Source of the DNA: Pseudomonas baetica
GTDB taxonomy: Bacteria > Pseudomonadota > Gammaproteobacteria > Pseudomonadales > Pseudomonadaceae
DNA length: 64,000 nucleotides
Direction: 5' to 3'
Assembly (NCBI RefSeq): GCF_002813455.1
Contig: NZ_PHHE01000001.1
Span: 2,604,001 to 2,668,000, forward strand
Every line of letters begins with the position of its first letter. Within the stretch, counting starts at the first letter, position 1. The position numbers and the translations under genes were made by a program. Below, in pieces: positions 51,600 through 60,185 of this stretch. Under the pieces are notes generated by a model, which saw nothing but the letters and a program-made list of their open reading frames with translations, was not told the DNA's origin and made no database searches.

Positions 51600-52271
51600 T
51601 CAGGACTTCAATGAGAGTTCTATTTCCTTGACCCTCATTTCGCGAACGGTCGCAGTCAACAAGTCCCGATACTTATCCATCTCTTTCGGCGTGGTCACGA
51701 AACGCCTGGACTGTAGATCAAGTTGAGCGCTGCTGTGCGTTATGTTCCAGAACAGATAAGTGGAAACCCATTCGTTATTAAGTAACCGCACATTACTGAT
51801 CACGATCTCCAGTTCCTTATGCACGTTGTACTGTGCAGGGGCAAACCGGAAATCGCCCCACTTGCGCGTGCTGTCGGTGAACACTTCGACTCCGGCAGCG
51901 TCGTATTCAAGTAACTGGAAGGTTTCCTTCATCCGCTTGATCTTTTCCCTGCTCAACTGTGTCGACAGTGACTTCGCCCACACGTCTAGCACCGCACCGG
52001 AAAAATCATTGTCCGCGATAATCACAGGAGCATGTTCCAGCCCCCAACCGACAGACCAGAGCACCCCTGAATAAAACTCAAACCACTGTGCGGGTTCCCG
52101 TTTTCGGTTAAAGAGCTTATCAGCCCGGTATTCTGCCAGACGCATACTGTCTTTGATGAACTGCCGATCCTGCCGGGTCACTCCCGAAAGAAAGGACAAC
52201 ACATTACTGCCCATGACGACTGAACTACTTTCCCCAGAGAGTGATTCAATCTGTTGTTGCGTATCGCTCAT
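51600..52271 (-). CDS. Unknown protein A of a three-gene family
   Basis: A 223-residue protein of unknown function. ATG 52271 was chosen because GGAGAAG lies six bases upstream; an earlier ATG at 52286 has no such site. A helical half (SGVTRQDRQFIKDSMRLAEY, WFEFYSGVLWSVGWGLEH) precedes strands (ELEIVISNVRLLNNEWVSTY, LFWNITHSSAQLDL) and a last helix DKYRDLLTATVREMRVKEI. It aligns by eye with gene B over its whole length and with gene C in the last half. It is the first gene of the set, divergent from cobL. Confidence 0.72.
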   Translation of the reverse strand: MSDTQQQIESLSGESSSVVMGSNVLSFLSGVTRQDRQFIKDSMRLAEYRADKLFNRKREPAQWFEFYSGVLWSVGWGLEHAPVIIADNDFSGAVLDVWAKSLSTQLSREKIKRMKETFQLLEYDAAGVEVFTDSTRKWGDFRFAPAQYNVHKELEIVISNVRLLNNEWVSTYLFWNITHSSAQLDLQSRRFVTTPKEMDKYRDLLTATVREMRVKEIELSLKS

Positions 52272-52514
52272 AATAAACTTCTCCATTTTTCATTTTGCCC
52301 TCAGGCACTCATTCATTGATATCACGCGCACTTTTCTCTCAAAAACCAAGCGACGCACCATCCAATAGCAACTTACCAACAAACAAATCACTTCCTTGAG
52401 AAACAACATAAACATTTGATGTCTGATTCCACGCTGAAAATAGACAGCAGTCAGTTACCCGCCACCGCGTTATCATGTCGCCCATTAACGGCAAGTACGC
52501 GATTGAGGAACGGC
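52272..52514. promoter_or_regulatory. Divergent promoter region between gene A and cobL
   Basis: About 240 AT-rich bases with no gene. A TTATCAT box near 52470 could be the -10 of the cobL promoter, about 45 bases before its start; no good -35 is seen. GAGGAAC just before ATG 52515 is the cobL ribosome site. Confidence 0.4.
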
Positions 52515-53726
52515 ATGACCCCTTGGCTCACGGTTGTAGGTATCGCTGAAGACGGCTTTAACGGTCTTGGTAAAAACGCCCGGCGTGCCCTGATGAATGC
52601 TTCGCGGATCGTCGGCGGACAGCGCCAGCTGGACCTGTTGCCGGTGTGCATCCGTGGCGTGCGCCAGTTATGGCCAAGTCCTTTCTCGCTGGCACCGGTA
52701 CTGGACCGACGTGGCGAATCAGTTTGTGTGCTGGCCAGTGGTGACCCGATGTTCTACGGCGTCGGCGCCAGCCTCGCGCGTCAGGTGCCAAGCGACGAGA
52801 TGCTGATCCTGCCTGCGCCGTCGTCCTGCTCGTTGGCTGCCGCCCGTCTCGGCTGGCCATTACAGGAAGTGGTGACACTGTCGCTGGTGGCCCGACCGCT
52901 GGCAGCCCTCAATGCCCAACTGTTCAGCGGCGTGCGCCTGTTGTTGCTGAGCAATGACGGACAGAGTCCGGGGGCGGTCGCGCAATTGCTCCGTGAGCGC
53001 GGTTTCGGCCCGAGTCGCATCAGCGTTCTGGAGCATTTGGGCGGCGCTGCCGAACGGCGTATCGACGCCACGGCCAATGCCTGGAACGAATCGCCGATTG
53101 CCGACCTCAACGTGATCGCCGTCGAATGCCTGGCCGACGCCCATGCTCCACGCCTTTCGCGCCTCGCCGGCCTCCCCGATTCGGCATTCGAGCATGACGG
53201 CCAACTGACCAAACGCGACGTGCGCGCCATCACCCTCGCCCGCCTCGCCCCGACGCCCGGTGAATTGCTGTGGGACGTCGGCGCCGGCAGCGGCTCGATC
53301 GGCATTGAATGGATGCGCGCGCACCCCAGTTGCCGGGCGCTGGCCATCGAAGCCGATGACGGCCGCCAGCAATTGATCGAACACAATCGCGATGCTTTGG
53401 GCGTGCCCGGCCTGCAATTGATCCGTGGCCGCGCACCGCAGGCGCTCGCAGGGCTGGAACGCCCGGACGCGATCTTCATCGGCGGCGGCGTGACCCGTGA
53501 AGGTGTCTTCGAGACTTGCTGGGAACAACTCAAACCCGGTGGCCGGCTGGTCGCCAACGCGGTGACACTGCAAAGTGAGATCAGCCTGATGAACTGGCGC
53601 GAACGCCATGGCGGCGAGCTGACGCGCATCCATGTCGCCCAGGCGCAACCGCTTGGCGAGTTCGACACCTGGCGTCAGGCGCTGCCAATTACCCTGCTCG
53701 ATCTGGTCAAACCCCTCGATGCGTGA
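52515..53726 (+). CDS. cobL: Precorrin-6Y C5,15-methyltransferase (decarboxylating)
   Basis: A 403-residue bifunctional enzyme: N-terminal CbiE tetrapyrrole methylase ([29 protein letters not shown]) and C-terminal CbiT ([35 protein letters not shown]). It methylates C5 and C15 and decarboxylates the C12 acetate. ATG 52515 is preceded by GAGGAAC; the frame extends to 52416 but that part does not resemble the family. It overlaps cbiD by eight bases. Confidence 0.94.
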   Translation: MTPWLTVVGIAEDGFNGLGKNARRALMNASRIVGGQRQLDLLPVCIRGVRQLWPSPFSLAPVLDRRGESVCVLASGDPMFYGVGASLARQVPSDEMLILPAPSSCSLAAARLGWPLQEVVTLSLVARPLAALNAQLFSGVRLLLLSNDGQSPGAVAQLLRERGFGPSRISVLEHLGGAAERRIDATANAWNESPIADLNVIAVECLADAHAPRLSRLAGLPDSAFEHDGQLTKRDVRAITLARLAPTPGELLWDVGAGSGSIGIEWMRAHPSCRALAIEADDGRQQLIEHNRDALGVPGLQLIRGRAPQALAGLERPDAIFIGGGVTREGVFETCWEQLKPGGRLVANAVTLQSEISLMNWRERHGGELTRIHVAQAQPLGEFDTWRQALPITLLDLVKPLDA

Positions 53727-54816
53727 CGAAACCGCCGAACAACCCGCGCCCCTGCGCAGTGGCCTGACCACCGGCAGCTGCGCCACGGCCACCAGCCTCG
53801 CTGCTGCCCGCCTGTTACTCGGTGGCATTGGCGCCGATGCGGTGCAGATTGTCTTGCCCAAAGGCAAGCAAGTGCAGATGCGTCTGGAGTTCTGCCGGTT
53901 GACCGACGACGGTGCCGAGGCCGGGACTATCAAAGACGCCGGCGACGACCCGGACGTGACCCACGGCGCCCTGCTCTATTCGCGGGTGCGCTTGATGGCC
54001 GAGCCGGGAATTCGTTTCAATGCCGGCGTGGGCGTAGGCACCGTGACCCGACCCGGACTGGTGCTGGGCGTCGGCGAACCGGCGATCAACCCGGTGCCGC
54101 GCAAGATGATCAGCGATCACCTGAGTCTGCTCGCCGCCGAGACCGGCTATGCCGGCGGCTTCGACGTCACGGTCAACGTCGAGGGCGGCGAGGCACTGGC
54201 GCTGAAAACCATGAACCCGCGCCTGGGCATTCTCGGCGGCTTGTCGATCCTCGGCACTAGCGGCATCGTCCGGCCATTTTCCTGCGCGGCATACATCGCG
54301 TCGATCCATCAAGGCATCGACGTCGCCAAAACCAACGGCTACCTGCACATCGCCGCCTGCACCGGCAACGCCAGCGAAGACACCATGCGCCGGGTCTACG
54401 ACCTGCCGGAAATCGCCCTGATCGAAATGGGCGATTTCGTCGGCGCGGTGCTCAAGCATCTGCGCAAAGTGCCTGTGGATAAACTCAGCCTGTGCGGCGG
54501 CTTCGGCAAGATCAGCAAACTGGCGGCCGGGCACATGGATCTGCATTCACGGCATTCGAGTATCGACCTGCCGCAATTGGCGCAATGGGCAGCGGCGATT
54601 GGTGCCGATGAGGTTTTGCAGCAGAGCATTCGCGAGGCCAACACCAGTCAGCAGGCCTTGGCCATGGCCAGTGCGGCGGGTGTCGCGCTGGGTGATGAAG
54701 TGTGTCGCCATGCGCTGAATTTCGCCCGCAGCGTGGTGCCGGCGCAGGTCCAGGTCGAAGTGTTTGCGATTGATCGTCAGGGCGCGATTGTCGGGCATGC
54801 CGGAGGTTTTGCATGA
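53719..54816 (+). CDS. cbiD: CbiD, cobalt-precorrin-5B C1-methyltransferase
   Basis: A 365-residue Cbi[53 protein letters not shown] and [20 protein letters not shown]. This is the anaerobic-type enzyme, present here beside the oxygen-dependent CobG, as it is in P. aeruginosa. ATG 53719 overlaps the cobL end. Its stop shares ATGA with cobK. Confidence 0.94.
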   Translation: MRDETAEQPAPLRSGLTTGSCATATSLAAARLLLGGIGADAVQIVLPKGKQVQMRLEFCRLTDDGAEAGTIKDAGDDPDVTHGALLYSRVRLMAEPGIRFNAGVGVGTVTRPGLVLGVGEPAINPVPRKMISDHLSLLAAETGYAGGFDVTVNVEGGEALALKTMNPRLGILGGLSILGTSGIVRPFSCAAYIASIHQGIDVAKTNGYLHIAACTGNASEDTMRRVYDLPEIALIEMGDFVGAVLKHLRKVPVDKLSLCGGFGKISKLAAGHMDLHSRHSSIDLPQLAQWAAAIGADEVLQQSIREANTSQQALAMASAAGVALGDEVCRHALNFARSVVPAQVQVEVFAIDRQGAIVGHAGGFA

Positions 54817-55541
54817 AACGGATTTTGCTGCTGGGCGGTGTGACTGAAGCGCTGGCCATCGCGCGGACATTGGGGCCTTCGCACATTTACAGCCTGGCCG
54901 GTGTGGGCCGTGTGCCGACTGACTTGACCTGCCAGGTACGCGTCGGCGGCTACGGCGGCGCCGAAGGTCTGGCGCAGTTCATTCGCGACGAAGGCATCGA
55001 TCTGCTGTTCGACGCCACGCATCCCTATGCTGCACAGATCAGCCACAACGCCGCCACCGCCGCGCAGTTGGCCGCAATCCCCTGCTGGGCCCTGCGCCGC
55101 CCGGCGTGGCAACCGCAGCCCGGTGATGACTGGCGCGAAGTCAGCGACTGGGCTGAGTTGATGACAGCCCTCAAACCGTTTCGCCGACCGCTGTTCACCC
55201 TCGGCCGCGAACCACTGCAACACCTCGATGAAATCCCAGCAGACCAGTTCTGGACCCTGCGCGCCCTCGACGTTTACCCCGGCAACGCACGCTGCGAAGT
55301 GATCGGCGCGCGCGGGCCGTTTCTGCTGGAGGATGAACGTGCGTTGTTCGAGCGGCGGCAGATCGATGTGCTGATCAGCAAAAACAGCGGCAGCACCGCG
55401 ACCGAGCCGAAGCTGGAAGTGGCGCGTGAGCGTGGAGTGCCGGTGATTGTGTTGAAGCGGCCGGGGTTGCCGGGGGTTGATCGGGAGTTTGGGTCGACGT
55501 CTGAAGTCCTCGCAGCTCTATCCGTGTCAGATAAATCCTGA
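54813..55541 (+). CDS. cobK: Precorrin-6A reductase
   Basis: A 242-residue CobK/Cbi[20 protein letters not shown] (nucleotide-binding start), [20 protein letters not shown] and [20 protein letters not shown]. It reduces precorrin-6A to 6B with NADPH. It ends the plus-strand cob operon; a weak 5-bp hairpin with six T's (55559-55577) may terminate it. Confidence 0.93.
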   Translation: MKRILLLGGVTEALAIARTLGPSHIYSLAGVGRVPTDLTCQVRVGGYGGAEGLAQFIRDEGIDLLFDATHPYAAQISHNAATAAQLAAIPCWALRRPAWQPQPGDDWREVSDWAELMTALKPFRRPLFTLGREPLQHLDEIPADQFWTLRALDVYPGNARCEVIGARGPFLLEDERALFERRQIDVLISKNSGSTATEPKLEVARERGVPVIVLKRPGLPGVDREFGSTSEVLAALSVSDKS

Positions 55542-55656
55542 TTTCGAATTTACTCGCGAATTGGCCGGCAATTTTTTAAGACGCGGCCGACTGTACTCTG
55601 CTACAGCTTCCCCCCCAATATTTCGATTCCTTTTATCCAAATAGCCGACACGTCAG

Positions 55657-55688
55657 CAAACTCCCATCAATGTCCTAACGGGAGTTTG
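55657..55688 (+). promoter_or_regulatory. Hairpin that masks the ribosome site of the toxin gene
   Basis: CAAACTCCC at 55657-55665 is the exact inverse of GGGAGTTTG at 55680-55688, with a 14-base loop. The right arm contains GGGAG, the only ribosome site near the HigB-like start at 55698. As DNA it could be an operator; as RNA it would hide the site. Confidence 0.5.
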
Positions 55689-55697
55689 TCGCTTGCC

Positions 55698-56030
55698 ATG
55701 CTGTATCCCAAGGAATACGATCCAGACATGATCGACTTTGAACGATCCCGCACATTCGCCGATTGGCTCGACTGTTTGAAAGACACCATCGGCAAAGCTC
55801 GAATCATCGCCAGACTGCGAGCGGCGGAGCACGGAAACTTTGGTGATTGCGAGTTCGTAGGCGACACCGTTTATGAAATGCGTGTACATGTCGGCCCTGG
55901 TTACAGGATGTACTTCACACGCCGAGGCGAGGTGGTTTATTTGCTACTGATCGGGGGCGACAAGTCGACACAAAAACGAGATATCAAACGCGCCATACAG
56001 ATGGCGCAAAGCATCGGAAATGAGGAGTAA
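55698..56030 (+). CDS. HigB/Gp49-like type II toxin (RelE/ParE superfamily)
   Basis: A 110-residue protein of the addiction-module killer family: FADWLDCLKDTIGKARIIAR, GNFGDCEFVGDTVYEMRVH, GPGYRMYFTRRGEVVYLLLI and GGDKSTQKRDIKRAIQMA. Related toxins cut mRNA at the ribosome. ATG 55698 is preferred; a TTG at 55686 lies right on the ribosome site. Toxin-before-antitoxin order with a three-base gap fits the HigBA layout. Base composition is lower in GC than the neighbours, which fits transfer. Confidence 0.88.
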   Translation: MLYPKEYDPDMIDFERSRTFADWLDCLKDTIGKARIIARLRAAEHGNFGDCEFVGDTVYEMRVHVGPGYRMYFTRRGEVVYLLLIGGDKSTQKRDIKRAIQMAQSIGNEE

Positions 56031-56033
56031 GTC

Positions 56034-56324
56034 ATGACCGAAAAATTCAGCCGTTTCGACGCTGCAGAATTTCTTAAAACACCCGAAGAAATGGCCGCAT
56101 ACCTCGACGCGTGTTTTGACGAAGATGCGGGTGATGGAGTGCTGATACGGGCAGCACTCAATGATATTGCCAGAGCTCAGGGCATGACCCAAGTGGCACG
56201 CGATGCTGGCTTGGGCCGGGAAAGTCTTTATAAAGCGCTGAGCAGCACTGGCAATCCCGAATTCGCAACTATCATGAAAGTCATGAAAGCCTTGGGTTTG
56301 AGATTGCACGCTGTCGCTCAGTGA
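56034..56324 (+). CDS. HigA-like antitoxin (helix-turn-helix)
   Basis: A 96-residue antidote protein: FDAAEFLKTPEEMAAYLDAC at the start and the DNA-binding GMTQVARDAGLGRESLYKAL, then NPEFATIMKVMKALGLRL. It should bind the toxin and repress the operon. It follows the toxin by three bases. Confidence 0.9.
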   Translation: MTEKFSRFDAAEFLKTPEEMAAYLDACFDEDAGDGVLIRAALNDIARAQGMTQVARDAGLGRESLYKALSSTGNPEFATIMKVMKALGLRLHAVAQ

Positions 56325-56421
56325 GCACTCTGCGACACCAAACCGCACGACGCTTTTTTACTTATCGGCCCTGATCAGGCTAAATAGCCGCGCCTGATCG
56401 CCCACCCAACGGATCTGTCCC

Positions 56422-56820
56422 ATGAACCGACACCGGCTAGCCATTGCCTGGATCGCCTGCTTTGCAGTGCTGTTCAATATGCTTGCCATGCCGATGACGG
56501 GAGCGATGGCGCAGGTGGCCAATTCACCGGCCGAGCAATTGCTCTGGAGCAGTTTCTGCACCGGCAGCGGGACGAAGATGGTGGCGATCAATATCGGCAC
56601 CACGGATCAGCAAGCCCCGTCCGACGACAACCATTCCAACATGCAGCATTGCTGGTGTTGCTCGGGGTCAGCGCCGCTGGTGGCGCTGCCGGGGCATTCG
56701 CCGCAGCTGTATTTCGCCCGTTTCGAAAGCAATCGCAGCGTGGCGCCCGCCTCTCTGCAAACACCAACACCGCGCCAGCAATGGCCGAGTCTTAATCCCC
56801 GCGCTTCCCCTCTGGTTTGA
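56422..56820 (+). CDS. DUF2946 protein with Cys-rich motif (copper cluster)
   Basis: A 132-residue protein with an N-terminal hydrophobic signal (AIAWIACFAVLFNMLAMP) and a DUF2946-type motif MQHCWCCSGSAPL. Its place directly before a PCuAC chaperone and an OprC-like receptor suggests a role in copper handling. Upstream, CCTGATCAGG at 56370-56379 and a second CCTGATC at 56393 could be control sites. Confidence 0.75.
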   Translation: MNRHRLAIAWIACFAVLFNMLAMPMTGAMAQVANSPAEQLLWSSFCTGSGTKMVAINIGTTDQQAPSDDNHSNMQHCWCCSGSAPLVALPGHSPQLYFARFESNRSVAPASLQTPTPRQQWPSLNPRASPLV

Positions 56821-56869
56821 TTTGTTCCCGCATTTGACCTGCGTTTTCAAATCGTTCTGGAGAACTGCC

Positions 56870-57349
56870 ATGTTGAACAAATTCATCGTCATCGCTGCGC
56901 TGTTGCTGCCGGCGTGCTTCGCCCATGCCCACGAATACAAGGCTGGCGAGCTGGAAATCGCGCACCCGTGGTCGCAGGAACTGCCGCCCAATGCGCCGAC
57001 TGTCGCCGCTTACTTCGTGATCAACAATCCCGGCAAGACCGACGACCGCTTGCTCAGCGTCGACTCACCGATCTCGGGCAAAGCCGAGCTGCACGAGCAC
57101 GTCATGCAGGGCGATCTGATGAAGATGCAACAGGTGCCGAACGTGTCGGTGCCCGCCGGCGGCCAAGTGACCTTCGCACCGATGGCCTATCACGTGATGC
57201 TGCTGGAGCTCAAAGACCGCAGCCTGCTCAGCGACGGCAAACGCTTCCCGCTGACGATGCACTTCGAGAAGGCCGGTAACGTGACGGTCGAAGTCGCCGT
57301 GCAGAAGAAACCACCGCAAACCACGCAGGCCCACGCGCACGCTCAATAA
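56870..57349 (+). CDS. PCu(A)C periplasmic copper chaperone
   Basis: A 159-residue periplasmic protein: signal peptide ending CFAHAH, then the PCuAC fold. The copper-binding pattern H-x-M-x10-M-x21-H-x-M is visible as ELHEHVMQGDLMKMQQV and later YHVMLLEL. A His/Ala tail (TTQAHAHAQ) ends it. The protein delivers Cu(I), for instance to cytochrome oxidase. ATG 56870 gives a proper signal peptide. Confidence 0.9.
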   Translation: MLNKFIVIAALLLPACFAHAHEYKAGELEIAHPWSQELPPNAPTVAAYFVINNPGKTDDRLLSVDSPISGKAELHEHVMQGDLMKMQQVPNVSVPAGGQVTFAPMAYHVMLLELKDRSLLSDGKRFPLTMHFEKAGNVTVEVAVQKKPPQTTQAHAHAQ

Positions 57350-57370
57350 CCGCTCCGGTTGACGACGCCC

Positions 57371-57817
57371 ATGCGCCCGTCGCGCGCCAGGCCATCCTTG
57401 CAACGCCGTCAGGCTGAACACCTGACTCGCGGCAGCTGGATCGCCCTGTTCGCCATGTTGATGATCTTTATCGGCCCACTGATTTCTCAGTCGATGCCGA
57501 TGGATCAACACGCCTCGACCTCCATGCCGATGAGCATGGACATGTCGATGGACATGCCCGGCATGGAGCACTCGGGGCACGACGCCAAGCCTTCCGCCGA
57601 ACACTGCCCGCCGCAATCCTCGCACCATGCCATGTGGGAAAAGTGCGGTTATTGCAGCCTGCTGTTCAATTGCCCGGCGCTGACCGGCGGTGGTTCATTC
57701 GCCGCATTCAGCATCGCCCACGCCAACACCATCACCCCGCCCTCCCCACGCTTGGGCCATGCCCGGCAAACCTTCTTCCCCGGCGCCCGCACCCGCGCCC
57801 CGCCCGTCGCAGCCTAA
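57371..57817 (+). CDS. DUF2946 protein, Met/His-rich
   Basis: A 148-residue protein with one membrane segment (SWIALFAMLMIFIGPLI) followed by a Met/His-rich stretch (MPMSMDMSMDMPGMEHSGHD) that should bind copper, then KCGYCSLLFNCP. ATG 57371 is used. It lies between the chaperone and oprC in one apparent operon. The first DUF2946 gene (56422) is a distant relative. Confidence 0.78.
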   Translation: MRPSRARPSLQRRQAEHLTRGSWIALFAMLMIFIGPLISQSMPMDQHASTSMPMSMDMSMDMPGMEHSGHDAKPSAEHCPPQSSHHAMWEKCGYCSLLFNCPALTGGGSFAAFSIAHANTITPPSPRLGHARQTFFPGARTRAPPVAA

Positions 57818-57901
57818 TCACCCACCGCTGATTACACACGGTTGAGAAGACAGCTTCAGGCTGCCGGCCGTGTCGTTTACGACTGTTTGATGGAAATTGT
57901 C

Positions 57902-60022
57902 ATGTCCAGGTTTTCTGCTGTTCCACGTCTGAGCTGCGCTCAGGCGAACTTCGCTTTGAACGAATCGCGCATTCGTTTCAGGCACGCGAGCGCCGTCCTT
58001 TGCGGTGTCCTGCTGTCCCCATTGGTGCTGGCCGATGATCACACCGCACACGCGGATGAACTGAGCCCGACGGTGATCACCGCCATTGCGCCCAGTTCGC
58101 CACTGACCATCGTCACCAACCCCAAAGACCCACGCCAACCGGTGCCGGCCAGTGATGGCGGCGATTATCTGAAAACCATTCCGGGCTTCGCCCTGGTGCG
58201 CAATGGCGGCACCAACGGTGATCCGGTGCTGCGCGGCATGTTCGGTTCGCGCCTCAATATCCTCACCAACGGCAGCATGATGCTCGGCGCCTGCCCCGGC
58301 CGCATGGACGCGCCGACCTCGTACATTTCGCCGGAAACCTACGACAAACTCACCGTGATCAAAGGCCCGCAAACCGTGCTGTATGGCCCGGGTGCCTCGG
58401 CCGGCACGATTCTGTTCGACCGCGAGCCGGAGAGCTTTGGCGAGCTCGGCACGCGGGTGAACGCGAGCATTCTGGCTGGCTCCCACGGGCGCTTCGACAA
58501 GGTCATCGATGCCGCTGCCGGCGGGCCGCTGGGTTACGTGCGGGTAATCGGCAACACCGCGCATTCCGACGATTATCGCGACGGCAACAACGACATCGTC
58601 GCCTCGCGCTATGACAAGTGGAACGGCGACGTGGCGCTCGGTTGGACCCCGGACGCCGATACCCTGATCGAGCTGACTGCCGGCAAGGGCGACGGCGAGG
58701 CTCGCTACGCCGGGCGCGGCATGGACGGTTCACAGTTCCTGCGCGAGAGCCTCGGCCTGCGCATGGAGAAATCCAACATCACCGACGTACTGGAGACGCT
58801 GGAGGCGCATATCTACTACAACTACGCCGACCACGTGATGGACAACTACACCCTGCGCACGCCGTCCGGCACCGGGATGATGGCAGGTCCCATGGCGTCC
58901 AACGTCGACCGCCGCACACTCGGCGCGCGTATCAAGGCGACCTGGCGCTGGGCTGACATTCAACTGATCACCGGGCTCGACGCGCAGACCAATGAACACC
59001 GCCAGCGCAGCGCAATGGGCATCGACACCTACAAGGACGTACCGCGCAACAAGGACGCCGATTTCCACAACTACGGCGTGTTCAGCGAGATGACCTGGTA
59101 CGCCGCCGACCGCGACCGGCTGATCACCGGCGCTCGAATCGACCGTGCTTCAGCCAAGGACTACCGGCAAACCAGCGGTTCGCGAATGATGGCTCGCCCA
59201 AACCCGACCGCCGACAACACCCGTGCCGACACATTGCCCAGCGGCTTCGTGCGTTACGAGCATGACCTGGCCGACAGCCCGACCACGCTCTACGCCGGCC
59301 TCGGCCACGCACAGCGCTTCCCGGATTACTGGGAGCTGTTTTCGCCCAAGTCCGGCCCTGCCGGTTCGGTCAATGCGTTCGACTCGATCAAACCGGAAAA
59401 AACCACCCAGCTGGATTTCGGCGTGAACTACAAGAGTGCCGATCTTGAGGCCTGGGCCTCTGGGTACATCGGTGTGGTGCGTGACTACATCCTCTTTGAC
59501 TACACCCCGACGATGATGGGCATGAGCACTTCGCGCGCCGAGAACATCGACGCGCGAATCATGGGCGGTGAACTCGGTGCGGCTTACAACCTCACCGATA
59601 ACTGGAAAGCCGATGCGACCCTGGCTTACGCCTGGGGCAAGAACAGCAGCGACGGCTCGGCCCTGCCACAAATGCCGCCGCTCGATGCACGGTTCGGCCT
59701 GACCTACAGCGAAAACAACTGGAGCGCCGGCGCACTCTGGAGGGTGGTGGCCAAGCAAAACCGTATCGATCAGAACAAGGGCAACGTGGTCGGCAAGGAT
59801 TACGACAAGAGTTCGGGCTTCGGCGTGTTCTCGCTCAACGGTGCCTACCGGATCAACAAGAACTGGAAGGTCAGCAGCGGCGTCGACAACCTGTTCGGCA
59901 AGGCTTACGCCGAACACCTGAACCTGGCGGGCAACGCCGGTTTCGGCTACCCGGCCAATGACCCGCAAGCCATCAATGAGCCGGGGCGCACGCTCTGGAC
60001 CAAGGTGGACATGAGTTTCTAA
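57902..60022 (+). CDS. oprC: OprC-like TonB-dependent copper receptor
   Basis: A 706-residue outer-membrane receptor: signal region ending LVLADDH, plug domain (FALVRNGGTNGDPVLRGMFG, VLYGPGASAGTILF) and a 22-strand barrel ending LWTKVDMSF. A CxxxM motif (Cys131-P-G-R-Met135 in MMLGACPGRMDAP) matches the copper site known in P. aeruginosa OprC. It imports copper. ATG 57902 is the best start; the frame opens at 57842. Confidence 0.92.
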   Translation: MSRFSAVPRLSCAQANFALNESRIRFRHASAVLCGVLLSPLVLADDHTAHADELSPTVITAIAPSSPLTIVTNPKDPRQPVPASDGGDYLKTIPGFALVRNGGTNGDPVLRGMFGSRLNILTNGSMMLGACPGRMDAPTSYISPETYDKLTVIKGPQTVLYGPGASAGTILFDREPESFGELGTRVNASILAGSHGRFDKVIDAAAGGPLGYVRVIGNTAHSDDYRDGNNDIVASRYDKWNGDVALGWTPDADTLIELTAGKGDGEARYAGRGMDGSQFLRESLGLRMEKSNITDVLETLEAHIYYNYADHVMDNYTLRTPSGTGMMAGPMASNVDRRTLGARIKATWRWADIQLITGLDAQTNEHRQRSAMGIDTYKDVPRNKDADFHNYGVFSEMTWYAADRDRLITGARIDRASAKDYRQTSGSRMMARPNPTADNTRADTLPSGFVRYEHDLADSPTTLYAGLGHAQRFPDYWELFSPKSGPAGSVNAFDSIKPEKTTQLDFGVNYKSADLEAWASGYIGVVRDYILFDYTPTMMGMSTSRAENIDARIMGGELGAAYNLTDNWKADATLAYAWGKNSSDGSALPQMPPLDARFGLTYSENNWSAGALWRVVAKQNRIDQNKGNVVGKDYDKSSGFGVFSLNGAYRINKNWKVSSGVDNLFGKAYAEHLNLAGNAGFGYPANDPQAINEPGRTLWTKVDMSF

Positions 60023-60032
60023 CACCCACCCA

Positions 60033-60122
60033 TGTGGGAGCGAGCCTGCTCGCGAAGGCGTCGTGCCAGACGACATCGATGTTGGATGTGACGTCCCCTT
60101 CGCGAGCAGGCTCGCTCCCACA
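60033..60122. repeat. REPIN 7
   Basis: TGTGGGAGCGAGCCTGCTCG and its inverse, about 35 bases apart, between oprC and the PepSY gene. 'GAGCCTG' class. Confidence 0.9.
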
Positions 60123-60185
60123 GGGAATGCGGTGTAGCAACCTGAATAAACAACTAAAAGATCCAAGCCAAGCGGAGCAAACGTG

